This document shows, piece by piece, positions 8,471 through 16,777 of a DNA stretch of 64,000 nt. The position numbers and the translations under genes are program-made. Under the pieces are notes generated by a model that saw nothing but the letters and a program-made list of their open reading frames with translations, made no database searches and was not told where the DNA came from. The DNA is taken from NCBI RefSeq assembly GCF_001693255.1, contig NZ_CP016476.1:62001-126000 (forward strand), given 5' to 3'. The stretch's first letter is position 1. Every line of letters begins with the position of its first letter. This DNA comes from Picosynechococcus sp. PCC 7003. Its GTDB lineage: Bacteria; Cyanobacteriota; Cyanobacteriia; Cyanobacteriales; MRBY01.

Positions 8471-8479
8471 CAGTACATG
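8471..8479. repeat. 9-bp target-site duplication, right
   Basis: This is the second copy of CAGTACATG, immediately after the inverted repeat of ISKra4 copy 2. Confidence 0.88.
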
Positions 8480-8607
8480 GATTAGAGGGCGCATTTGAAC
8501 AGAAAGTATCGGTTATAGAAAAAATATCGTCTGAAAGCCTTACATAGAAGGTGTTTTGAGGATCGACCTTTTTAGGCCATTTTAACGAAAGAATAGGGGT
8601 TCTAGGG
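8480..8607 (-). mobile_element. IS6-like relic, 5' end (other half of 2562-2844)
   Basis: On the minus strand this runs from an end sequence (CCTAGAACCCC, 8607-8597) through an AT-rich leader to an ATG starting 'MRPLI', then breaks into the ISKra4 insertion. The leader matches 1561-1680 in inverted orientation. With the ISKra4 pair removed, the relic would be only about 410 bp, so its transposase body was already deleted before the ISKra4 insertion. Confidence 0.5.
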
Positions 8608-8696
8608 GTTACGTCATAAAAGGGAACATATTGCACGCTAAGAAGGTGTGACTAATGCCCTATAGTCTGAAATTCTTTCGAGTTGCCGAATGAGTA

Positions 8697-8832
8697 GGCG
8701 ATCGCCTCACAGGAGTAGTTTAGATAATTTTTTTATTCAATCTGAGTCGCTAAAGTGTTTTATTTGGTAAGTTCTGAGAATTGGGTTTAAAAAGCTTTTG
8801 TGAATTACCCATAACGTTATGGGTAACTTTCC
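8697..8832 (+). repeat. direct repeat carrying parS, right copy
   Basis: This is a near-identical copy of 1321-1458, in the same orientation and starting at the same HIP1 octamer. Sequence similarity fades just past the palindrome. Confidence 0.85.
8805..8826. promoter_or_regulatory. parS-like palindrome 4
   Basis: A fourth copy of the partition palindrome, 22 bp perfect, lies about 7.6 kb from the end of parB and just before the AddAB-like genes. Confidence 0.78.
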
Positions 8833-8916
8833 CTAGATGATGTGTGCTGGGAGAGAGCCACGGCATTCATATCATTATGAGCTTTGACAGAAACTTTAAT
8901 TCAGGCAATTTGATTT

Positions 8917-11589
8917 ATGGGCACTATTTACAAGCATTCATCACCTTTTCTTCAGGCAGCTCAGACTCTCTTAAAAGCGGGAAAAGCGAAGGCGATCGCC
9001 CCAACGCGACAAACAGCTAAACGCCTGAAACAACAGAGGAAATATTCCCTGGCAACGTTGGCAAAGGAATTGCTGATGGCCCATGGGCTACGGACGCTCA
9101 ATCCCATCGAACAGTATCGTCATCTCAAACAGGCGATCGCCACAACCTTAAACCCGACCGATTTAGAGGGCACAGTGCAAACCTGGCGGAGTGCAATCCA
9201 AGAACTATTACAAACCAGCCCGGATCTCGATGTTCTCAAAGGATTTGATAGCCCGAAAATCCGGCAGTTGCACCAGGTTATTCAACAGTATCAAGCCCAA
9301 CTGCGAGGGATTAATGCCGTCGATCCTGCTACGGTTCTCTGGCAGGCGATCGCCCTGAAACCGACCCCCCGAACCCTGGTGATCTACGGTTACCCCGACC
9401 CGCGAGCGGATGAAATTGCTTTTATCGAGGCGATCGCCACGCCCGATAGTGTGCTGTATTTACCCCATGTCGATGACCAGCCTCTTTTTTCACCCCAAGC
9501 CGAACTTATCAAACGTTTACAAGGGAAAGGTTGGCACTTAGATGACAGCCAGCCAAAGGAATTAACTTTGGGCGATCGCCTCAGCCAGATCTTTATCGGT
9601 GGCAAGACAATAGATCTAGAACCTGGGGTAGTCCAGGCGCACCAATATCCCAGTCCAGAAGCTGAGGCGAGGGGAACCCTGCGTCAGATCAAAAAATTGC
9701 TGCAACAGGGAGTTTTTGCAGGGGAAATTGCCATCGTGACGACCCAAGATAGTCAGTGGGGCCCTCTCTTACTCCAGGTTGCCCAGGAATATCAGGTGCC
9801 CCTGAGCTTACCGAATCCGATCCCCCTCCAGAAAACCCGTCTCGGTGCCTGGCTCGAGCAACTCTTAACGGTGATTGACAGCGGCTACAGCTTTGAAACC
9901 ACAGCCCAATGGCTGAGTCATCCCCTCACTCACCCTTTGGGGGCGGAATTTTGGCAGACTGCCCGCAGCCTAAAGCCTAATGATTTTCAAGGATGGCAAG
10001 GGCTGACCCAGGAACATTACCAACTGGATCTAGCCGTTCTTATACCACCGGAACAAGCCACTTCCAGCGCCTGGATCCAATACTTAAAAGCAATCCTGGA
10101 AGTCTTTGAGGTACGCCACCGTACCCTTCCCTGGGCAACGGAAACAGTCGCCTATCAAAAATTCATTGATGGTCTCGACAGCTTAGCGACATCCCTGACG
10201 GAAACCATGACCTGGGAAATGTTCCAGGCAGAACTCCGCACGGGTCTGCAACTGTTGACCACACCAGCTTACCCGATTCGGGGTGGGGTGGGGGTACATA
10301 ATCCGCAGAATTTGGTTGGCGCAAAATATCACTATATTTTCTGTATTGATGGGGCGGAGGGGGTACTACCGCGACCACTACAGGATGAACCGGTTTTAGA
10401 TTTTTATACCCGTAAGCAACTATCTAATCACTTACCCATCGAAGGGGCGATCGCCAAGGCGAGGCGGGAGCAGTTCCAGTTCTACAATCTATTGCAAATT
10501 CCCCAAAAGCAATTCACCTTTTCCTATAGCACCCTGGGGCAAAGCGAAGGAAAGTACCGTTCCCAAACCGCTTCGATCTATTTTGAAAAACTCGGCCTCA
10601 AGCCTGGGAAGACAAGGATTCCCCTGGCTGCCAGCACCGAAGAAGCCCGCCAGTTTTATTTAACCCAATCCCCAATCCCAGAGGTGCTCCAGTCGGCAAC
10701 CTTAGACCAGGCGATCGCCGCCCATCGGGTGGAAACACAACGGTTACAAAAGGGCGCATTAGACGAATATCAAGGCTTGGTTGGGGTGTCATTCCCTTGG
10801 CGAGATCGTACCTTTAGTGCCTCTCAACTATTGCAATTGGGACAATGCTCCTTTAAATGGTTTGCAGCTAAGGGACTAAAATTATCGGCACTCGATGAGC
10901 TGGAAACAACCCTAGAACCGAGTCGACGGGGGATTCTTTACCATAAGGTACTGGAACTTGCCCTCAAGGCTTATCAGAAGAATCCAGAGCTAGACCTGAC
11001 GGATTTTAATCAATTGCATAAATGGTTCCTTGAGGCGGAAGCGTTTTTAAAATTACCGGAATTACCTGCTTGGGAACGACAACGCACCGAACATATCCAG
11101 ACCCTCCAACGGGCGATCGCTGCCCCAGAATTTTTACCGGAAGGCCGTCATGTCTTTAGGTTAGAAGACAAGATTCAGTTTACCTGGCAGGATTTTCAGC
11201 TTACCGGATATATTGATCGCATTGACGCAGTCAGTGGCACCAATGGGCTGGTGATTATGGACTACAAGACCAGTTCTAGTCCACCCAAGGGAATCCAGGA
11301 TGAGTGGGGAAATTTAAAAATTGATCTCCAATTGCCCATTTATGAAGCGGCGGTGGGTCACAAGTATCCCGACCATCAAGTCACAAAAAATCTCTACTAC
11401 TCCCTCACCAAAGGGGAAAAGCTCAGTGCGAAATCCCCCAGTGAAGAGGATTTACAGGCTGCGGGCGATCGCCTAAAAACCCACCTTGAAACGGGGACTT
11501 ATCCCGTTGCCCCCGACAGGAAATATGACGCCTGCAAATATTGTGATTTCAAAGCAGTGTGCCGCATCAACCAGGAGGAACAGGAATAA
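8917..11589 (+). CDS. AddB-like PD-(D/E)XK nuclease with Fe-S cysteines
   Basis: This 890-residue protein has a long degenerate helicase-like N-terminal part without a visible Walker A motif, and a C-terminal RecB-type nuclease domain: 'GYIDRID' then 'LVIMDYKTSSS', giving D and D-x-K catalytic positions. Cysteines C644, C873, C876 and C882 are arranged as in AddB and related nucleases, where one distant and three clustered Cys hold a 4Fe-4S cluster. It is followed by an AddA-like helicase with a one-base stop/start overlap. The pair probably forms a DNA-end processing helicase-nuclease for recombination or degradation of foreign DNA. A plasmid location is unusual for a recombination enzyme. 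Confidence 0.85.
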   Translation: MGTIYKHSSPFLQAAQTLLKAGKAKAIAPTRQTAKRLKQQRKYSLATLAKELLMAHGLRTLNPIEQYRHLKQAIATTLNPTDLEGTVQTWRSAIQELLQTSPDLDVLKGFDSPKIRQLHQVIQQYQAQLRGINAVDPATVLWQAIALKPTPRTLVIYGYPDPRADEIAFIEAIATPDSVLYLPHVDDQPLFSPQAELIKRLQGKGWHLDDSQPKELTLGDRLSQIFIGGKTIDLEPGVVQAHQYPSPEAEARGTLRQIKKLLQQGVFAGEIAIVTTQDSQWGPLLLQVAQEYQVPLSLPNPIPLQKTRLGAWLEQLLTVIDSGYSFETTAQWLSHPLTHPLGAEFWQTARSLKPNDFQGWQGLTQEHYQLDLAVLIPPEQATSSAWIQYLKAILEVFEVRHRTLPWATETVAYQKFIDGLDSLATSLTETMTWEMFQAELRTGLQLLTTPAYPIRGGVGVHNPQNLVGAKYHYIFCIDGAEGVLPRPLQDEPVLDFYTRKQLSNHLPIEGAIAKARREQFQFYNLLQIPQKQFTFSYSTLGQSEGKYRSQTASIYFEKLGLKPGKTRIPLAASTEEARQFYLTQSPIPEVLQSATLDQAIAAHRVETQRLQKGALDEYQGLVGVSFPWRDRTFSASQLLQLGQCSFKWFAAKGLKLSALDELETTLEPSRRGILYHKVLELALKAYQKNPELDLTDFNQLHKWFLEAEAFLKLPELPAWERQRTEHIQTLQRAIAAPEFLPEGRHVFRLEDKIQFTWQDFQLTGYIDRIDAVSGTNGLVIMDYKTSSSPPKGIQDEWGNLKIDLQLPIYEAAVGHKYPDHQVTKNLYYSLTKGEKLSAKSPSEEDLQAAGDRLKTHLETGTYPVAPDRKYDACKYCDFKAVCRINQEEQE

Positions 11590-14500
11590 TGCCTTTAACG
11601 AAACAACAAGAAAAAGCAGTTACCTCAAAAACTAGCGTTAGTGTCACTGCCGGAGCCGGGACAGGAAAAACCCACATGCTGGCGGCCCGCTATCTCCATC
11701 ATCTTACAGAAAATGGTTACTCTCCCCTCCAGGTGGTGGCAATGACCTTTACGGAAAAAGCAGCCACAGAATTACGGGCACGAATCCGTCAGGCGATCGC
11801 CCAGGAACATCCCGACCGATTTGATTGGCTCGCGGAGGTAGAGGCCGCCCAGATTAGTACCTTCCATGCGGTGGCGATGCGGATTTGTCGGGAGCATCCC
11901 GAAGCGGCGGGGGTACCGGCAACGTTTCAACCCCTCGATGAATGGGAAGGCAAGATTTGGCAAGCAGAACAGTTAAATCTAGCCCTGGCTGAAATGCCGA
12001 CGGAACTCTATGGCGATATTCCCTATTCCACCCTCAAAGAGGCGATCGCCGCTCTCCTAGGAGATCCCCTCAGTGCCCGTAAAGCATTAGAAAAAACCCG
12101 TGAGGATTGGTTCCCTGCTTTCCGAGATAAACAGCAGCAGGTGATTAAACACCTATTAGCAAGTGAAATCTGGCAAGAAACCCAAGCCATCATAACCCAA
12201 TATCAAGGGGCACCGGGGGATAAGTTGGAACAGGTGCGCCAAACCCTAGGGGAGTTCATGGCAGACCTGGAAGGTTATCAAGATGATATTACAGGCGATC
12301 GCTTTCAGAGCACCTTACAGGCCCTACAAACCTTGAAAGTGGGTAATGTAGGCTCGAAAAAAAGTTGGCCTAGCGAAGATGTCAAAAATATTGTCCGCAG
12401 TCAGGCGATCGCCTTTCGGGATTTTGTCAAAAAATCTCCTGAAATTTCTCTGCTGGGTCTCACCTTGGGGGAATTGGACGAACGGGAAACCCAATGGGTG
12501 ACTACTTTAAAAGGTGCTTTTCAGTGGGTAGAACAACGGCTAAAGAAAATCAAACAGCAAGCGCGGGTATTGGATTTTAATGATCTCGAAATCTACGCCC
12601 TAAAAGCTCTCGAAAACGAGTCAGTCCAGAAGTATTACCAAGATCGTTGGCAGGCTTACCTGATTGATGAATTTCAGGATACAAATCCTACCCAAGGTAA
12701 ATTGCTCGAAGCCCTCACGGGAAATAGCATTCTGACCATTGTAGGAGATGATAAGCAGTCAATTTATGGCTTCCGGCGGGCTGATGTGGAAGTCTTCCGG
12801 ACTTGGCGATCGCAATTAGAAAATAGCGTTGACCTGACGACCAGTTTTCGTACCCATGACAGTTTAGTCAACAATATCAATACGGTATTTCGCCCTGTTC
12901 TTGCAGATTTACATCAAGATTTAGATGCCCATCGTCAAGATGACCCCCACCCAGCCCCCCATTTAGAGTTTTATGTCCTAAAAGAGAAAATGGCGATCGT
13001 CGACGCCCGCACAGTGGAAGCCCGACAGATTGCCCAACACATCTACGAAATGCTGTCCCAAGAAATCACGATCTGGGATAAAGCAACCCGAAAATTGAGG
13101 GCGATCGCCCCGAAGGACATTGCCATTCTCTCCCGCACCTGGGACCCCCTGGAGATCTACAGTCAAGCCCTGGCCCAATGGCAAATTCCCTTCCTCCAAA
13201 CCAGTGGGGGAAATCTCCTCGATACCCATGAAGTCTTGGATGGCCTATCGCTGCTTCAGTTTATTGCGAATCCCTACGATGATCTAGCCTTGGTGGCGAT
13301 TCTGCGGAGTCCATTTCTCACCCTAAGCGATCGCTTACTCTATGAACTGCGCCCCCATGGTAAAGATCAAAAATGGTGGTCTTGCCTCAAAGAAAGCAAA
13401 CAGCCGGCAGTAAAACAACGGGTGGCGATCCTGCAACAGCTCCTCCGGCAACGGAATATTCTATCTCCTTCCCAGCTTTTGCAACTGGCAGATAAACTGA
13501 CGGGCTATTCTGCTGTGATCGCCAATCTGCCCCAGGCTGAGCGTCGCCTCGCCGATTGGCAAGGCTTCTTAGAACTCCTCCGTTCTTTGGAACAGGGGAC
13601 GGCGGATGTGTTGTCTGTGGTGCGGCGTCTGCAACGTTTCCAGCGCCATGGGGTGAAAATTCCCCGGCCGCCCCTCGAAGCAGAAAATGCCGTTGCTTTG
13701 ATGACGATCCACGCCGCAAAGGGTTTGGAATGGTCGGTGGTGATTGTGCCAGATCTCACCAGAAAACAAAAAAATAATAGTGCCGCCATTCTATTCGACC
13801 CAGACTTTGGCGTAGCCCTTAAACAACGGGATGACCAAGGTAAACTCCAGAAATCCGTACTGTTTCAACTCCTCGAAGGGAACCAAAAAGAGCGGGAAAC
13901 TGCAGAAGCTAAACGGGTGTTGTATGTGGCCCTCACCCGCGCCCGCGATCGCCTGATTTTGACCACTCCCCAACAGAAAGGCGGAGGTTTTGACCTACTG
14001 CAACCAGGGCTAGAGGATTTTCCCATTAAAGGCATTGACCCAGATCTATATCCCCCAGCAGAGTCCTGGTGGAAAGGCGATGAACCCTTAGAATCCCAGG
14101 CAGCACCCGAATTACTTCTAGAACCGTCCCAAAGTAATGGTTTGGAGCTACCGATAACAGCGCTGACGACCTATGCCCGCTGCCCGAAAAAATTCTACTT
14201 TGAGCACATCATCAGGCATCCAGGTTTGCGCGAAGGGGAAAGTCATTACGGGGCGGCGATTGGTTCCCTTACCCATATTGCCCTCGAAAAAGACTATAAA
14301 ACTGTTGAACAATTAGATTTTCATAACCAGGATCCCAAGCTCCCCCTAGAAAAAGTACAAGAGGCCCTCGATCTAGCTCAAGCTTTCCGGACAGATCCAG
14401 TATTTGCGACTTTCCAAGAGGGTGAAAAAGAAGTTACTTTAGAACTCAGTCAGAATAAACTAGTCCTCAATGGCCGGGCGGATCTAATTGGTGCAGATTT

Positions 14501-14798
14501 TGTCCTCGACATTAAAACAGATTCCAAGCCAAATCCTATAGAACACCGTTTTCAACTCTGGGCCTATGCCAGAGCAGCAGGAAAACCTCAGGCCCATATT
14601 GCCTACCTCCGCCAGCGGCAACTCCATACGTTTCACCCAACAGATTTGGAGGATATTAACCAAGAAGCCCATACTCTAATGCAACAGATCGCCCAGCGGG
14701 ACTATACGCCTAAACCCGACCCTGAGCATTGTGTCTACTGTCCTTACAATCAGATTTGTGAGGCTGGACAACTTGCCTTGCAAATAGATGCCATCTAG
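11589..14798 (+). CDS. AddA-like UvrD-type helicase with C-terminal nuclease
   Basis: I place the start at ATG 11589, giving 1069 residues: it overlaps the previous stop as TAATG, and AGGAGGAA lies just upstream. SF1A motifs are clear: Walker A 'AGAGTGKT' at 21-28, motif Ia 'AMTFTEKAA', Walker B 'LIDEFQDT' with D360/E361, 'VGDDKQSIYGFRRAD', 'TIHAAKGLEW' and 'VALTRARDRL'. The C-terminus has a second RecB-type nuclease ('LNGRADLIGADFVLDIKTD') and 'HCVYCPYNQIC', suggesting a cluster-binding end. It should be the motor and second nuclease of an AddAB-like complex with the preceding gene. Confidence 0.9.
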   Translation: MPLTKQQEKAVTSKTSVSVTAGAGTGKTHMLAARYLHHLTENGYSPLQVVAMTFTEKAATELRARIRQAIAQEHPDRFDWLAEVEAAQISTFHAVAMRICREHPEAAGVPATFQPLDEWEGKIWQAEQLNLALAEMPTELYGDIPYSTLKEAIAALLGDPLSARKALEKTREDWFPAFRDKQQQVIKHLLASEIWQETQAIITQYQGAPGDKLEQVRQTLGEFMADLEGYQDDITGDRFQSTLQALQTLKVGNVGSKKSWPSEDVKNIVRSQAIAFRDFVKKSPEISLLGLTLGELDERETQWVTTLKGAFQWVEQRLKKIKQQARVLDFNDLEIYALKALENESVQKYYQDRWQAYLIDEFQDTNPTQGKLLEALTGNSILTIVGDDKQSIYGFRRADVEVFRTWRSQLENSVDLTTSFRTHDSLVNNINTVFRPVLADLHQDLDAHRQDDPHPAPHLEFYVLKEKMAIVDARTVEARQIAQHIYEMLSQEITIWDKATRKLRAIAPKDIAILSRTWDPLEIYSQALAQWQIPFLQTSGGNLLDTHEVLDGLSLLQFIANPYDDLALVAILRSPFLTLSDRLLYELRPHGKDQKWWSCLKESKQPAVKQRVAILQQLLRQRNILSPSQLLQLADKLTGYSAVIANLPQAERRLADWQGFLELLRSLEQGTADVLSVVRRLQRFQRHGVKIPRPPLEAENAVALMTIHAAKGLEWSVVIVPDLTRKQKNNSAAILFDPDFGVALKQRDDQGKLQKSVLFQLLEGNQKERETAEAKRVLYVALTRARDRLILTTPQQKGGGFDLLQPGLEDFPIKGIDPDLYPPAESWWKGDEPLESQAAPELLLEPSQSNGLELPITALTTYARCPKKFYFEHIIRHPGLREGESHYGAAIGSLTHIALEKDYKTVEQLDFHNQDPKLPLEKVQEALDLAQAFRTDPVFATFQEGEKEVTLELSQNKLVLNGRADLIGADFVLDIKTDSKPNPIEHRFQLWAYARAAGKPQAHIAYLRQRQLHTFHPTDLEDINQEAHTLMQQIAQRDYTPKPDPEHCVYCPYNQICEAGQLALQIDAI

Positions 14799-14868
14799 AG
14801 ATCACATGCAGTAATCTATATTCAATACACTTAATACACCTGATACGGTGCTTTTTACACAAAAAATC

Positions 14869-15078
14869 ATGTGAACGAATGGAAAATTCGATAATCAACT
14901 GGTTAAGGAAGCCTTTCGGTTAACCAATGTGCGCACGAAGAAAGAACTGATGCATCTTGCACTCCAAGCCCTGATTAAAAGCCAGAAAAAACATGATTTA
15001 CTGGATTTGAGTGGCAAAATTCAATTTCAGCCTGACTATGATTACAAAATGCTCCGTAGTGATTTCCCGGAAGTCTAA
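14869..15078 (+). pseudogene. VapB-type antitoxin with stop at codon 2
   Basis: The frame ATG-TGA-ACG-AAT... continues open as 'TNGKFDNQLVKEAFRLTNVRTKKELMHLALQALIKSQKKHDLLDLSGKIQF...' to a TAA at 15076-15078. The DUF2191 VapB family starts 'MRTNI', so codon 2 was probably CGA (Arg) and became TGA. No other in-frame start precedes the conserved domain. It lies three bases before a truncated vapC, so the whole pair appears dead. Confidence 0.8.
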
Positions 15079-15081
15079 AGA

Positions 15082-15288
15082 ATGTTTCTTGTGGATACTT
15101 CGGTTTGGATTAATCTTTTTCGTGACCGAACAAGCAGCATGCGGCAGAAATTTGAGATTGCGGTGGCAGAGCAACCCTACTATTTAAGTCGTTTTACCCA
15201 GGTGGCGTTACTACAAGGCAGTCGCAATGAACAGGAATGGCAACTACTCAATTCTTATCGACTGTATCAACGTCAAATGAAAAGTTAA
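15082..15288 (+). pseudogene. VapC-type PIN toxin, truncated
   Basis: This starts 'MFLVDTSVWINLFRDRTSSMRQKFE' with the first PIN aspartate and continues to 'QVALLQGSRNEQEWQLLNSY', matching the first half of VapC toxins of about 130 residues. It then stops after 68 residues without the later acidic residues. The sequence after the stop belongs to a different TA module, so a deletion has fused two modules. It is probably inactive. Confidence 0.75.
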
Positions 15289-15369
15289 GTGGATGAACAA
15301 TGGCTAGCAACCCTTGAAACGGAAGACGATATTCTCGCGGCGGCGGTCAATCTGACTGGTAATGGCTAA
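15289..15369 (+). pseudogene. antitoxin C-terminal fragment
   Basis: The frame reads 'DEQWLATLETEDDILAAAVNLTGNG' and ends in TAA. The stop overlaps the ATG of the following PIN fragment, a typical antitoxin-toxin junction. Only the end of the antitoxin remains, and no family can be assigned firmly. Confidence 0.5.
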
Positions 15370-15476
15370 AAAATATCTCTGGTGTTTGGATCTCAACATT
15401 TGGTGTGCAGCATTGCTTGCGGATCTTAAGGGCGCTGAAGGTTCAGCCTGTTAAATCCTTGTCAATACCGTGCGGG
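15362..15476 (+). pseudogene. PIN-type toxin N-terminal fragment with internal stop
   Basis: The frame reads 'MAKKYLWCLDLNIWCAALLADLKGAEGSAC', then TAA, then 'ILVNTVRG' before running into a HIP1 site. The start resembles PIN toxins common in cyanobacteria ('LDLNIW' holding the first Asp). The stop probably replaces CAA (Gln). The gene is both interrupted and truncated. Confidence 0.55.
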
Positions 15477-15555
15477 GCGATCGCCTCTAGAATTTAGAGA
15501 GTATCTAATTTGTAGCAAAGGCGATCGCGAATTTCCATCAGAAGTTTACCGAGTC
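15477..15555 (+). repeat. HIP1-bounded ~80-bp repeat, copy 1
   Basis: The unit starts with GCGATCGC, contains a second HIP1 about 45 bp later and ends 'CATCAGAAGTTTACCGAGTC'. A diverged copy is at 16138-16216. Each copy immediately follows a truncated PIN toxin. From here to the next gene at 15691 I see no other feature. Confidence 0.75.
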
Positions 15556-15690
15556 GGTTATGGCCTATGCCATCGTTGCCGTCGCTCCAAGACAGGCCTT
15601 ACTCTTTGTTTAATTTAGGCTCATTATGCTAATTTAGCACTCCCGATGATGGAGATTTTATAATGAGTAAGTTATGGAATATTTTTTACC

Positions 15691-15954
15691 ATGCCTAAAA
15701 TAACTGCCGAACGCCAACACCTCATCCATGCAGTCGAAATTTTACCGGATGAAGTTTTAACAGAACTTACGAGTTTTCTCGATTATCTAAGTTACAAAAC
15801 CCAGCAGCAGCAGTCTCAAGAATCACAACAAAACTTTTTGCTGAATATTGCCGGTCTAGGTCATTCCGGTGAGCATAATATTTCTGAATTGGATGAAGAG
15901 ATTCTCAAAACTGAGATTAATCCGCTTCAGGGTTGGCATCATCAGGCAGGCTAA
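15691..15954 (+). CDS. DUF2281-type antitoxin
   Basis: The 87-residue protein reads 'LIHAVEILPDEVLTELTSFLDYLSYKTQQ' in its first half, the pattern of DUF2281 antitoxins that precede PIN toxins, and has a variable acidic tail. It is intact, but the toxin start 12 bases after its stop leads only to a truncated frame. It may still bind its own promoter; no partner seems functional. Confidence 0.65.
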   Translation: MPKITAERQHLIHAVEILPDEVLTELTSFLDYLSYKTQQQQSQESQQNFLLNIAGLGHSGEHNISELDEEILKTEINPLQGWHHQAG

Positions 15955-15965
15955 TCCGTACAATA

Positions 15966-16115
15966 ATGACTGCGATACTAGATACCAGTTTTTTATTTGT
16001 CCTTAGTGATCGTGATGATCTCAATCACCATCGGGTACTGGATGTCGCTAATTCGTCCCAAACATTGCGACTATTTCCAGATTTTCCCCGATTGATACTC
16101 CTCTGTTTAAATTAG
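15966..16115 (+). pseudogene. PIN-type toxin, truncated
   Basis: This begins 'MTAILDTSFLFVLSDRDDLNHHRVLDVANSS', the N-terminus of a PIN toxin with the first Asp, and then degenerates and stops after 49 residues. It lacks the central and C-terminal acidic residues. The HIP1 repeat copy 2 begins 22 bases later. Confidence 0.65.
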
Positions 16116-16137
16116 ACCGAGTCAATTACTGAACAAA

Positions 16138-16216
16138 GCGATCGCCTCCAGAATTTACACAATAGCTAATTTACAAAAAAGGCGATCGCAAATTTTCATC
16201 AGAAGTTTACCGAGTC
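16138..16216 (+). repeat. HIP1-bounded ~80-bp repeat, copy 2
   Basis: This copy has two GCGATCGC octamers at its start and middle and the same 'CATCAGAAGTTTACCGAGTC' end as 15477-15555. It is diverged between those blocks. Confidence 0.75.
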
Positions 16217-16248
16217 AATTTAAGCTTCAGCCTGTGCCATCATTCTCA

Positions 16249-16527
16249 TCACACTACAGCCTGGATGACAATTCCCCCAAAGCGAGCTTCATCAGCCCGA
16301 CATTCGATGCCATCGATATAACAGGTATGACTGGGATATTCGATTTTTGTGTCGGTATAAAAGGCTTGGAAGCCACCGCTGAAGTCAATGTTCGCAAAAC
16401 TTAAGTGTCGGCCATGGATATCGCAGGCCTTGTCACCGCATGGATGACAAACAGCATGCGGGTAGCGTTGCCAATGCTGCACTGGCGTAGTACAGATGGG
16501 ACAAGGGTGATATTGTTTTGGGAGCAT
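16249..16527 (-). CDS. hypothetical protein with CxxC pairs
   Basis: I do not recognise this family. From ATG 16527 it is 92 residues, beginning 'MLPKQYHPCPICTTPVQHWQRYPHAVCHPCGD'. Two CxxC-like pairs ('CPIC', 'CHPC') suggest a small zinc ribbon. The rest is 'HLSFANIDFSGGFQAFYTDT' and a tail with two further Cys. A longer start at TTG 16554 is possible but adds only nine residues. The ~220 bases upstream contain no other gene I can support. Confidence 0.6.
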   Translation of the reverse strand: MLPKQYHPCPICTTPVQHWQRYPHAVCHPCGDKACDIHGRHLSFANIDFSGGFQAFYTDTKIEYPSHTCYIDGIECRADEARFGGIVIQAVV

Positions 16528-16777
16528 GGCAAAATTTTTGAGTGTACAATGCAATATTTATTGGAAGCGTAGCCCTAGCAAACTTTTTTCCAAGCACTAA
16601 CTATCTGGTTTATGCTTCACAGATGAGACAGCAGTCTTTGCCTTCAATATGAAAGCCCAACTAGGTAATTGTAAACACTAAGATTTGAATTGCTGGGACA
16701 TCAGTCTCTACTGTGATCAATTCGGGGAATAATTCTTGAATCATTTATATTTATTTGGTTTTGCTTAACGATTGAAC

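Larger units (their letters stand above)
8608..8916. other. non-coding region upstream of the addB-like gene
   Basis: No gene is visible. The stretch contains the right copy of the parS-bearing repeat (8697-8832) and the leader of the next gene. I see no clear ribosome-binding sequence before the ATG at 8917. Confidence 0.55.

Noticed and set aside
13387-13789. Several overlapping minus-strand open frames in the helicase gene
   Set aside because: They lie opposite well-conserved AddA motifs and have Arg/Pro-rich translations typical of shadow frames.
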